From Siphlonurus alternatus (Eukaryota; Arthropoda; Insecta; Ephemeroptera; Siphlonuridae), in the NCBI GenBank assembly GCA_949825025.1, contig OX463779.1, forward strand, positions 22,860,816 through 22,924,815: a DNA stretch of 64,000 nucleotides, in the 5' to 3' direction. A program made the translations under genes and the position numbers. Below are positions 45,112 to 64,000 of this stretch, piece by piece (position 1 is the stretch's first letter; each line of letters opens with the position of its first letter). The notes under the pieces were generated by a model that saw only the letters and a list, made by a program, of their open reading frames with translations, had not been told where the DNA came from and did not search any database.

Positions 45112-45157
45112 CCTTATATCCCTGCAGCCAGCACTTATCTCAATATGCAGTCTTATC
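45112..45157 (-). promoter_or_regulatory. Core promoter of protease 2
   Basis: Minus-strand GATAAG occurs twice (45152-45157 and 45134-45139), followed by the TATA box ATATAAGG (45112-45119), 38 bp upstream of the ATG. Confidence 0.7.
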
Positions 45158-46722
45158 GGGGGGTATTTTCAATTGTGTCTATCTCTCGGATAGAGTTAAT
45201 ATAATTAAATATAATATAAATATGTTAATTTAATTAATATACTGTATGTATGTCGATAAAACTAAATTAAATAATTATTATGTCGTTCCAAGGATGTTTC
45301 AGAAGAAAAATTGCTATTTTGAAGCATGTGAATTTGTGACGTCATCAGGTTACAGAGAAGCACGCACGTGCATCCCCCTTCTTCTTTCGTGGTATGAGTG
45401 GCGGGTGCCCACATAATAATATTATCTCCAGCATGTCAAAATGTCAATAAGTCGATATTTGACTGCAGAATCGAATTAATTTCTAATGAAGATTTTTATG
45501 GATAGTGATAACGACGGTTGATGCGATTTTTAAAGATTGATCAAAATTCAAAGTCACAAAATTCACGTACTTTTCATGCATTGCCTATAATGAGCTGCAG
45601 TTTGTTTCGGAGAGGTCTTAATAATTGTTTTTATTATTTAAAATTTCCATTGTGCATAATCATGCAGAGGAAACTTCCTTAATTAATTTTTCTTAATAAT
45701 TTGTAAGTTCTGTGATATTATGTATATAATATTTACCATGTGTTCCATTAGCAAATGGTACTACCAGATCTATGAAAAATTATTTCACTTTTTTTTTCTA
45801 ATTTATGTTAATTTATATATAATTTATCTCTATTATAGCTATAAATATTATAATAAAGATAAATTATTAGAAAGCTTTACTTTTTAATGAAATATAATGT
45901 TATTGATAAATTTTGTCCGTTCGGTAACATAAAACATATTTGCTTCTTTTTTATGAAGTTGAAGATTTAAATACGTTGAAACGTATTTTGCAATTTCTTC
46001 TGATGATGTTACTATCGAAACTTCTTTATCTTTGTACCGTACATTCATTTTATTATATTGAAGGCCCGAACTTATATTATACTCTTATCAGCATAACCTT
46101 GATAAGCTCAATCTTGTGTTAGAAGGTCATTGAAAATCTGTTGATGATATTTCAATATTCAAAAAGAAAATTTAATTTTTTTGAAGAGATATGTTTTACT
46201 CGATACCATGCAATTAGCATTAAATCTTTAATAATTAGTCACATTTTTTATATGCGTTGATGAATGCATGGGTTGAATATTCTTTAAATTAGAACAAGGA
46301 GTATCTAGACTTAAATCATCTTAAATATTATGTTATCAAAGCATATTATTATGTGTAGTTGTGTACTGTACAGTATTTTATATACTGTACTATCGTTACA
46401 TTATTAAGGGTACTTTTTTATTACATGATACATTGCAAAACTATAAAAGTTACTTAATTTATTCATGTATATTCTGTTAAATAATTAAATGAAAACTTGT
46501 GAATGCAAATATACAATAGCAGTACATATATACGTGAATACGTTTCCATTAACAGTGTTATGATTGAAAAAGGACTCTTATTACAAAATAAAATTATAAT
46601 AAAACTCATGATATAGCAAATTTCCATAATATTTATATTTTTTTCTGAAATACATATAAAGTGCAGTTAATAAAAATTAATACAGATGTTTATAATGTAA
46701 ATATCATTGCATCTGTCGCAGT
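45158..46722. other. Spacer between proteases 2 and 3
   Basis: AT-rich. The short frame at 45940-46122 is unsupported. No gene or clear repeat is seen. Confidence 0.5.
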
Positions 46723-52281
<5,559 letters not shown>

Positions 52282-52324
52282 TGTCTCTGGTAAACGAAGT
52301 GATGCGGTATTAAAAATTTAGCGG

Positions 52325-52349
52325 CTTTTATTGTTGTTTTTTCCTTATC
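52325..52349 (-). promoter_or_regulatory. Core promoter of protease 3
   Basis: Minus-strand GATAAG (52344-52349) followed after 11 bp by AATAAAAG (52325-52332), 44 bp upstream of the ATG. Confidence 0.6.
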
Positions 52350-53945
52350 ACACCACGTATACTGAATGTACCTTTAATTTAAAGTGTCCAGATTTTGGGG
52401 TTCATGTGGTGACATATCAGATAGCAAGCGTTTTTGTTTGTTTACCGAATGAGAGCTCTTCAGACAAACTTGTTAGTTAAATTTAATGCTTGATTAGAAG
52501 TTTGATAGATTGCGATGCACAAAAAAATATATTTTAAAATTATTTTTCAAGATTATAAATCATTTTTCCCTTTATATTATACTAAAGCCCATGTTTTTAT
52601 GCAATTCAATTATAAATGGGATTTCTACTCATTTTATATATTATAATATATATGCCTTCAGTACTTGAAAAGAGATGTGAAATTAGATTTCCGACATTTT
52701 GTTATTGAAAAAAATTGTAAAATTTTATGTCGATGCACCTGATATCCTTGCAACAATAAATTTGCATGCATGTTCCATGTTTCGCAACGCAGTATTAGGC
52801 AGCAACATTTATTTTCGATTAAAAATTCTACCATAAATGTCCCTAACTTTGCGTACACAACGATAGTCCAGGTAGCTTGTAACAAAAAGAATTTGTCTCC
52901 ATTGTTCATGTAAATTATTATAAACAGTTAAAAACTGCAATATCATAAGTATGTGAAATTTTTGTTTTTTAATAAAGCATAATAATATACATTGAATAAT
53001 TCGACAATAGTAGAATAAATAATACTATGTTTAATGCACTAATAAACAAAACACTCTACGTGTAATGTACATTGGGTCCACAGTGTATATCTGTATAATT
53101 GATTATAATTATGTTTAATTGTGTGCTATGTTCCTTTAGGCAGGAGATATACTACACTATATATATAATTGGAAATATAATTGGAACAACAGAGTCAAAA
53201 ATCCGTATTATCACGTATATTATGTTTGATTTCATTGATAATGAAGCAGATTTCGTATCTCAATTATAACAAATAAATTGTCAGCTGCATCCTCGCCAGT
53301 TATATAAGGTGTGTAGTTATAATTTTTACTTTTTAATGAGGTATATTTGGTGAATAAGAATCCATCCACTAGCTGCAGCAATAAATTTTTATAAGGATTG
53401 TACGAGATGGCTTCTTTACAAAAAGTGCATCTTATCTTAGGATGACGTCAGAGGCGTCTGGAGGTGGCACTTTCGATGGAATGTGACCATCTTCAGTGCC
53501 ATCCACATGGTTTCAAAAATTCGCATAAAATTCACCAATTTGACCCCCTCTTTCGATTAAGCTAGTCAAAAATTTCGAGATCGATAGTCGATACTCTATT
53601 GTGATTATCTGTGTTGTTTCCTCATCTTTTTAGGTGTATTTTTGACGTGAACCATGGAAACCAGGGAATACGATGATCTTTTCTCTGATGGAACCATGTC
53701 CTGTACAAAGAGTAGTTGTTTGTAATAAAAAAAAATAAATGATCAAAATGCTGAAAACAAGAACTTATATATTATATAGCAAAGACTGTGTACTTAAATC
53801 GTGACAAGAGTGTCACAATAAGGAAATAATACGTATATATTTATTTAATAGACTTTATTGTTACTAGATGTAGATGCAACAATTCAGGGTTGATAATGGA
53901 CCTATCTTTAGATCCAATACAGCTTCAAATGAGAACCACATCAGC
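52350..53945. other. Spacer between proteases 3 and 4
   Basis: No gene. The last ~100 bp (53850-53945) is the 3' UTR of protease 4, with TTTATT (minus AATAAA) near 53856-53862; it closely matches the corresponding sequence at 63795-63893. Confidence 0.55.
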
Positions 53946-56900
53946 TTAAGGGCGTATGGTGACTCCAGCGTTGGCAGCGATCCAGTCGAGGTAGAAGGTG
54001 GTGCGGGTGAAGGCAACGGGGGCACTAGACTGACAACCAGACTTCGAGCCGAAGCTAACGATACCGATCTCGGTGGGAATGCCATCAGCCTCGTTGATGA
54101 CCAGGGGGCCACCAGAGTCACCCTGCAAGGACAATCAAGATTATCCAGTGTTCAGTTTCAGGACCAATCTATCTTCTGTTTCGTTACATATTAATTGGAA
54201 GTAGCAACTTGACATACTCATTACTTAAAACTTTTTCAATTGCATCCTTATCACACCCTCACAATCGCTGCAAGCAATGCCCACTGTATCAAGGCCTGCG
54301 CACTATAATATTGATCTCGATTGTTTTTTGAAATAGTAGTCCTAGATTTTCAATTTCCCATTGAGTTACATACTAATTTCACCCCAAAATTTCCATGGAA
54401 GGAGTGATTATAAAATTTTGAAACTTTACACACAGCAAGATAAGGGGTTTAAAAATTATGTCTAGGGTGTGAAAATATAAAGGAAAATTTATTTCTGTTA
54501 GATTCAATTTGAATTTTACAGTGCTATAGCAAATGGGGTGGACTACTATTTTGTTTCGCGCGCTTCGCAATACGCAGGCCTTGATACAGTGGTCATTGCT
54601 GCAAGCCCCTACGGTTGATTTCAGGAACCTAACGTTGAAAATGTCATGTCCATATCTTTCAAGTTTCAGATTGTCGTCTGCATAATCAACCTACATTCCT
54701 GCACCCCCCGCTTCATATTATAGTCACGACTTTGCCCCTATTATAAATCATTCCATTTCTTGCATTACATGTTGGCATCGTCACCTCTCCATCTTGCACA
54801 GAATGCAAAGTACAAACCAAATCCCATAATCAAACTTCTTACTCATCACAGGTCCCTCCCAACTGTTGCTTTATATTATATAATATAAAAAACATAATAG
54901 ATTATATTATGCTGGTTTTAAATACTAAAAGTGACCATTTATAATAATTATAATGCTTATTTCAGTTAGATTATATATAGTGTATAGAATAAATGTGACA
55001 AGATCTATGTTTGTATTGTGATTTTAATTAATCACTGTATACTGTCATATTATTAAATAAATATTTCTAATTAATATTATATATATTTATATATATAAGA
55101 ACAGTAACATTACATAATATATAATGAGGATATATACCAAAAAAGCTTATCTTTATTTAATGTAAAGAAGAAGCAGCAGTCACAGATACTCAAAGATATT
55201 TTTGTTGTTTCCAGAGCCTTTTGCGCGCAATTGTTCAATGTTTTGTTAAAAACATTGCCCGCTAAAGACTCTGGTTGTTTCTCTAATGAATCTAAAATTT
55301 AAATTGATTACATAAATACAGAGATCTATTATAACAGTACGGGACTAACTCCAGAAAAAAATCCTAACACATATAATTTTCAGTAAAGTTCACGGGCTAG
55401 TATATGGTCACGCAAAATGACTTATGTATAATTGCATATTGACAAAACTTCTTAAGTTTTAAGTTAAAATGTGGTGATAATAAAATTAGAAGAGGACGTG
55501 GCACTCACGTTGCAGGTGGACTCGGTTCCTCCTTGGGTGCCAACGCAGATGTTGCTGTCGCGAATGTTTCCGTAGGTCACTGCGCACTCTTCATTGGTGA
55601 TAACGGTCACGTCAACGAACTGGAGGTCATTGGTGATGCCAGGGGCGGCTGCAACAATTATACCCAATATATTAAATTACAATATATACACACAAAGTCA
55701 TTGGCATAAACTAGTTTTGAATTTTTTGTATTGCATTTACAAAGTATTTCACATTGTTTACATCGACTTGAGGATTAATTTCAACGAATTGTTGTGCAGA
55801 CTCACCGTCAGAGATCTTTCCCCAGCCGGACACGCGGACGCGCTCTCCAACGAAGAGGTTGCCTTCCGAGGAGCGGGCAGGCAGACGCACGGCTTCGATG
55901 TCTGCGGAGCACCAGGAAATTTAGAAAGACGTTTAACAAGAAAATACAGCATGATACTTTGTAATTTGGCAAATCTATTAAAGTTGCTGTTTTAGTGTCA
56001 GTTTGGTCTAAAATAATATGATACAAAGCACTAAGCAGTACATCTTTTTTTTTTTTTTTTAATAATTCATACAATCAAAAGCAATTGATCCTTATATTTA
56101 AGAGATAAATTATTCATGCATATGTATAATTTGCCATATAATTTTTTTACTGTACTCAAATCAAATGTAGACAAATAAAATATGTAAACCATATATAGCA
56201 GTTTAATATAGGCAGTTAGAAAATCTCAAAGTGTCAAAAGAATGGACAGTTAATGCACAATTAAATCGTTTCACTAGTTGCAAAGAATTAATATTAATTC
56301 TTTGCTAGTTGTGAGCTCAAGCTAAATTAAAATCAAAAGTTGACCACGGCGGAGACTTACTGGGTCCAGAGACGGAACGTCCCAGGCGGACAACGGCGAT
56401 GTCGTTGATGATGGAGAGAGAACCGTAGCTCTCGTGGGCGATGCCGTCAGTGGTAGTCACAATCACGCGGCCGGGTTCAGTCTCGTCGCGGATGTTCAGA
56501 GCACCAGCATGGATTTCCCAGGAAGTGAATCTGAAGACACCACAAATACAATAATCAGTAATTTTGATAATCGGGAGAGTGCATTTCAATAATTTAACAT
56601 ATTAAAGCGACATTCCGGAGAAAAAATCGATCATAAACTAATATAATATTACTACTCCTAGCGTCATTGTAGTAAGTTCTACAAGAACAAAAAAAAAATT
56701 AAAAAATTATTTACGTGCATAATTGCACTTTTAAATTTAAAGTCTTGGGTCTCATCGGGGCCAACTAAACGTCGGAACTTGTAAATTTACAAAGGATTAC
56801 AAAGGAAAATTGAAAGAGACTCTGTTTGGTATGCTGTGGAAGTGCCCAATCTTAACGTAGGGAGTGGAAACTTCACAGAAATTTTAATTAATATGTGGAC

Positions 56901-59696
56901 TAAAATACTGGCTAGTGTCAATATTTTCGGAGTGCCTCGAATGAAGTTATAAGGTTTGCAATAAAACGTAATAATTCAACAAGCCGCCAAGGTTCCCCCA
57001 CTACAACCTCCCTCTTGCTCGCAAGAGAAGGCGGAGGAGGCGGAAGAGCGGGGTGCCACACGTGGCGAGGCGGCGAGGGTAGTTTTTGCCTGGACTTTTA
57101 CAAAAAAAAAAAAAAATCGGGAGGTAACAATGCTGTAAGGAGGACTAAAGAAAAAGACGGATAGCAGAATAACGTTTCTTTTAAATAAACAACTGCAACA
57201 ATTTGAGCCTTAAAGACATTTCTATTATAAATTTCTACTTGTAAAACTTGAAAGTTCTACATAGATAATATAAATTTAACTTCTAATCGAATGATGAATA
57301 TATAGTATTATTATAGATATATATAGTTCTTCCATGTATATTGAGAACAATTGAACGTATTTTTTTATCGTTTAATATAAGTCATATTTACAAGATATCG
57401 AATGTATAAAGTTTGACCCATATAATAGATATTTTTTTACGTAAGTAAAACAATTCATAATTTAGCCTTATAGTTATAAAACAATAAATACTCTGTAATT
57501 CAATATATACTAGTAAAGAATATTACAATTTACTTGAAGACCGAATTAAAAAAAAATAATAAAATTATATTAATTGTTACGAAAAAAATCAGTCAAATTA
57601 AATTACTGTTAAAATATATTTTTTAAGAAAATAAAATTCAAAACTTTATAAATTTTAATGGTTTTCTGTTTGCGCAGCAATATATACGCGGCACAAAATG
57701 CACGATGGCATTATGAAAAGCCGTGAAAACTGAACTTCAATGTTTACAAAATGCAAGCTCGATACAGACCATGTTTTTTGAAGTCCATCCCTAGAAAGTT
57801 GAGGACAAGTATTTTCTATATATTATTATATGCATATATATATGGTAAAATTCTATCTTTGAGGGGGCGAGTCAGAGTCGTACAGTTTTTATTAAAGTGC
57901 AGGTTTGACAGATTTACATTAAAATTTTTCTCTTTTTGTATAATATAATTTGTTTGCAACTTGGAGCAATGTTCTGCTAATTATTATATTTATCACAAAG
58001 AGCAACGAAACATCGTGTATTTAATCTGTTATTATGTAAATTTAATATTTTTTATTTAATATAGAATTATATAAATATTATATATATATAATTAAAGTTT
58101 AAAAATATTAATTTATTATTTGATTTTATTACGACTTGGGGGAAGAGTGCAAAAAAAAATATATTATAAAAGAGTATCGTGTCATGTAAGTTGTAACTTT
58201 TTTTTTATACCTATATATATTATACAAAAGAATGTTGGCTTGCTTGTTTATTTTAACCGTGACCACCACTCCTCACCCCCTAGTTCATCCTCAGCAGACG
58301 AGCTGGTAGAGAGGGTAGCAAAAGAGGGGTCGGAGGGGAGGGTAGAAGAGGCAACTCTAGCCAGTTGGCCCTCTTGACGTCATACGGTCAGAATAAAAAA
58401 AAATTACAAATATATTCTGTTTTTTGAGTTTGCGATTTTTTCACCGATAATTTGTACTATCAATGGGTAATGAACTTATAAAAAAATTATAGATTTTTTC
58501 CGGAATGTCGCTTTAAGAACCTGCCAGGAAAAGTGAAATAAATTTTTCTTTCACTCCTTACCATTTATGACAATTTAAAATCAATATATTAGTTGATAAT
58601 ACATCGATACTATCACCATGCATTTAAGAAGCACAATAAAATTCTAAATCGACAACTGTTTTACTTTGGCAAAGGGAGAACTCAAATAAGCTGAAGTCAC
58701 TGTTCGTTGTAAAAGGTCTGGGAACCTTACATTTTAAGATAACTGTGGAAGTTATTTGAAAGTTATTTCAACATTGCTTAACTTCGATGAGCTACCAGCG
58801 GTGAAATTTGCTTGGTGATTGACTTACTTGCTGACGCATTGAGCGGCGGTGAGGACGACAGAGTCAGAGATCATGGAGCCTCCGCAGAAGAAAAAGCCCT
58901 CTACGATAATACCAACCTGGTACTTGAACTGGCCTACGGTGGCCAACGATCCTCCGATGATGCGACCGGTAGAGGGCACAGTGGCTACAGCAAGAACATG
59001 ATAATTCAAATTGGATGGAGAGAAAAGACAGCCTCCTTTCTTAAACTGAACAGGCGTATTCGATGAGAATTTATTCCAACTTCCCCACCCATCGCAATTT
59101 CATACTTAATTTTGTCCCACTATGAACATTTGGCATTTTTTTTTTTAATTATTTGTCTGTACCCCATGGTTTGATTAAAAGTTATTAAAGCATTATGTAA
59201 AAAAAATGAGAATTTTTTCGCAGTGGTACAAGAAACTTTTATCTCCATACAAACGAATGGAGCAAAGGAATAATTGTATTGCAACAATTACGGGAGTTGT
59301 ATCATGTGATACAGCAATAATACTAACTAGTGAGATATGTTTGAGTAGAAAACTGCGAACACAAACTGGCTGTTGAGTATAATAACTATATATAATAACT
59401 ATAAGTGGTCATGGTCTCCCGTCATCCTTTGCGGCTGGCGTAATACTAGAGAGAGAAGATTCGAGTCAGAGAATTTGAAGGTCGGTCGGGTGGTCTAATG
59501 GTATAAGGTGCAGGTCCGCTATTGACTTGAGATGTGGGTTCGAGTCCCACCACGGCTAGATTTTTAAATTTTCTGACAATTTTCTTTCCTACCTTAACGG
59601 GTAAACACGCGGTTGGGTTTAAAATAATAATAAAATACCACCAATGTTCCGTAAGTTGAAAAACTTACTTTAATTTCAATCATAAATATGTATATG

Positions 59697-59731
<35 letters not shown>

Positions 59732-61396
59732 GCAAAGCTGGATCATATGATGTAAAATAGTGAATATTTGAAACGGGTGAGGTAATTTTGTTGAATACTC
59801 ACGGAGGATGGAAGGGCGAACCTTGACCATGGGGCGCACATTAGCCCAGTCGACGGCCTGCCAACAATAAAAAAGAAAAAAAAAAAAAACAGTATTAAAG
59901 GGGTACTGAAGGGAACACTTTTTTAATATCATCTTATCAACAAAAATAAGACCGATTCACTGGTAATAATCATTTTCTTGTTCAGGCCCCCAAATTTGAA
60001 TTCCAGGGACCAACGGCTAAAAAGTGAAGTTGTGACCTATCGGTCTGGCCACACGCGATGTCCAGTAGAAATTTTATGGCGAGATGAGAGCAGAAGCGGC
60101 GATACCGGATGTTGGCTGTCATTAAAATAAACACAAATTTTCAACGTCTATGAGAAATCATCTTTCGTCTTTTTCAACGATTGGGATGAAATCACAATTC
60201 AATTTCCTATCTAGCGGTACAAAAATTATTTTTCTGTGATGATTAGAACAATTTATAATAAAGTGCAATTGCATGAAAATGCATTGATGCAATTCTCAAT
60301 CTCAGCTAATATGCAACGCACAAGAACGAAATTTATACTAATCGATTGGAAATTTAATCATCAGTTACGCACTATCATTAAAAATTACAAAAATTGGTAA
60401 TTAACAAAATTTGAAATTTTATATTTATTTTATTATTTTATTGACACCAGTAAGATTTATGGTTTCCGGTCAAGCGCGGCGACTCCGGCGACGGCTAACA
60501 TCACCATCGCCACTCCAATTTTTTTCCCATATTACTACATTCCTGACAATAAAATAAAAATATAAAATTTCAACTTTTGTTAATTATCAATTTTTGTAAT
60601 TTTTAATGATAGTACGTAACTGATGATAAAATTTCCAATCGATTAGTATAAATTTCGTTCTTGTGCGATGCATATTAGCTGAGATTGAGAATTGCATCAA
60701 TGCATTTTCATGCAATTGCACTTTACTACAAATTGTTCTAATCATCACAGAAAAATAATTTTTGTACCGCTAGATAGGGAATTGAATTGTGATTTCATCC
60801 CAATCGATGAAAAAGACGAAAGATGATTTCTCATAGACGTTGAAAATTTGTGTTTATTTTAATGACAGCCAACATCCGGTATCGCCGCTCCTGCTCTCAT
60901 CTCGCCATAAAATTTCTACTGGTCATCGCGTGTGGCCAGACCGATACGTCACAACTTCACTTTTTTGCCGTTGGTCCCTGAAATTCAAATTTGGGGGCCT
61001 CAACAAGAAAATGGTTATTACCAGTGAATCGGTCTTATTTTTATTGATAAGATGATATTAAAAAAGTGTTCCCTTCAGTACACCTTTAAAGCATGTCTAT
61101 TCAATATAAATCATAGCATTACATATATCATAATAATATGGAAAAGAAAGTTTATGACTATATTTATTATATAAATTTGATTTTATAAAAATAAAAAAAT
61201 AATTATAATAACATTTCTAAATTTAAAAAAAGAAATAAATAAAAATGTGTTATTTTCATATAAATATATTTTCCATACACAAAATTGAAAATGTTTTTAT
61301 TTGTGTTCAATTCTCACATTTTAATATCGAGTGAACTATAGGTGTATTTACCTGAGCGGCCGCAACGAGCATCAAGCAAGCAATGACAGTCTTCAT
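53946..61396 (-). CDS. S1A serine protease homologue 4, catalytic His replaced by Gln
   Basis: Seven exons: 61352-61396, 59803-59857, 58828-58984, 56361-56530, 55806-55901, 55509-55648, 53946-54122; 840 bp, 279 aa. Signal MKTVIACLMLVAAAQ, propeptide AVDWANVRPMVKVRP, cleavage site R41 before IIGGSLATVGQFKYQVG. The active-site block reads LTAAQC (Q82, codon CAA) where the neighbours have LTAAHC (CAC or CAT). The Asp (IINDIAVV) and Ser (GDSGGP) of the triad remain, so a normal triad cannot form. All other features are intact, including open frame, splice sites, TATA-like/GATAAG promoter and Cys pattern. Pocket STCNGDSGGP gives Ser189; SAPVAFTRT gives Val226. It may be a non-catalytic homologue with a retained fold, or a recently disabled gene. 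Introns carry several large transposons. Confidence 0.92.
54275..54598. mobile_element. Non-autonomous hAT-like element in protease 4 intron 6
   Basis: CTGCAAG (or GCTGCAAG) flanks both sides (54268-54274, 54599-54605). The ends CCCACTGTATCAAGGCCTGCG and CGCAGGCCTTGATACAGTGG are inverted. 324 bp, no transposase. Confidence 0.78.
56606..58512. mobile_element. 1.9-kb TTAA-flanked element in protease 4 intron 3
   Basis: TTAA at 56602-56605 and 58513-58516; the ends AGCGACATTCCGGAGAAAAAA and TTTTTTCCGGAATGTCGCT are inverted. GC-rich patches near 56990-57070 and 58270-58375 contrast with an AT-rich middle. Short frames inside show no transposase motif. Superfamily undecided (piggyBac- or Kolobok-type target). 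Confidence 0.85.
59484..59558 (+). tRNA. tRNA-like sequence, probably a pseudogene or SINE head
   Basis: An A-box-like TGGTCTAATGG (59490-59500) and a B-box GGTTCGAGTCC are correctly spaced. The T stem GTGGG/CCCAC is perfect and the acceptor pairs mostly (GGTCGGG with CACGGCT). The anticodon arm is poor: the best 7-base loop, CGCTATT, lacks U33, so no anticodon can be assigned. In intron 2 of protease 4. Confidence 0.4.
59899..61085. repeat. 1.19-kb TTAA-flanked palindrome
   Basis: TTAA at 59895-59898 and 61086-61089. The ends AGGGGTACTGAAGGGAACAC and GTGTTCCCTTCAGTACACCT are inverted. Arms of about 560 bp remain very similar up to a GC-rich loop near 60470-60520. In intron 1 of protease 4, 41 bp from exon 2. 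Confidence 0.9.
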
Positions 61397-61436
61397 GGTT
61401 ACTTCGATCTACAAGTAACACGTAGTTGGTTGCAGT

Positions 61437-61460
61437 GCATATTGATCCTCCATTCTTATC
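61437..61460 (-). promoter_or_regulatory. Core promoter of protease 4
   Basis: Minus-strand GATAAG (61455-61460) followed by TATA-like CAATATGC (about 61437-61444), about 40 bp upstream of the ATG. Confidence 0.55.
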
Positions 61461-61544
61461 TCTGTACTCTCCTCATGATGATATAGATTTAAAAATCATT
61501 GCACGTATTTTATTCTTATCTTGATTACGCTTATGATTTTTGTA

Positions 61545-63893
<2,349 letters not shown>

Positions 63894-64000
63894 TTAAGGG
63901 CGGATGGTGACTCCAGCGTTGGCCGCGATCCAGTCGAGGTAGAAGGTGGTGCGGGTGAAGGCAGCGGGGGCTCCAGACTGGCAACCAGCAGAAGAACCGA
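63894..64000 (-). CDS. S1A serine protease 5, last exon (partial)
   Basis: Minus-strand frame from the window edge to TAA (63894-63896): [19 protein letters not shown] then [15 protein letters not shown]. It is nearly identical to the end of protease 4 and shares its 3' UTR, so it is the next array member and a recent duplicate. Position 226 aligns to Ala. The GDSGGP motif and the rest of the gene lie beyond the right edge. Confidence 0.9.
   Translation of the reverse strand, partial: GSSAGCQSGAPAAFTRTTFYLDWIAANAGVTIRP

Overview
The window is animal nuclear DNA, AT-rich, with intron-containing genes, canonical GT-AG (and some GC-AG) introns, long microsatellites and very many short inverted-repeat transposons. 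The digestive proteases (chymotrypsin/brachyurin type, activation site before IVGG/IIGG) point to an arthropod. I favour a crustacean or another non-dipteran arthropod, but cannot name the species from sequence alone.

Layout. 408-605 (+): last exon of a glycogenin gene that begins off the left edge. 4114-8793 and 13826-18983 (both -): two tandem seven-exon paralogues of the C11orf54/PTD012 zinc ester hydrolase. They have identical exon lengths (963 bp of coding sequence each) but diverged protein sequence. The second has a tRNA-derived SINE and a broken, 5'-inverted LINE in its first intron, and shares a 229-bp head-to-head promoter region with the next gene. 19213-30532 (+): complete 14-exon SPB1/FTSJ3 rRNA 2'-O-methyltransferase (848 aa reconstructed). 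31251-34627 (-): three-exon ZNHIT3. 36492-64000 (-): a tandem array of S1A serine proteases, four complete seven-exon genes (36492-40320, 41933-45074, 46723-52281, 53946-61396) and the last exon of a fifth at the right edge. All complete copies share intron positions and phases, a 15-codon signal-peptide exon and an upstream GATAAG plus TATA-like promoter. The 53946-61396 copy has Gln in place of the catalytic His.

The two housekeeping genes FTSJ3 and ZNHIT3 both serve ribosome/snoRNP biogenesis. The protease array is probably a digestive (midgut or hepatopancreas) cluster. The two groups are neighbours, not a pathway.

The other story is transposon structure. The introns and spacers hold at least a dozen families of small inverted-repeat elements, many with readable target-site duplications (TSDs): TTAA (several families), 8-bp hAT-like, 9-bp MULE-like and TA. 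There are clear nesting events, including a 1.77-kb foldback element containing other elements and a hAT element inside a TTAA element. I saw no CRISPR, no prokaryotic operon and no viral genome.
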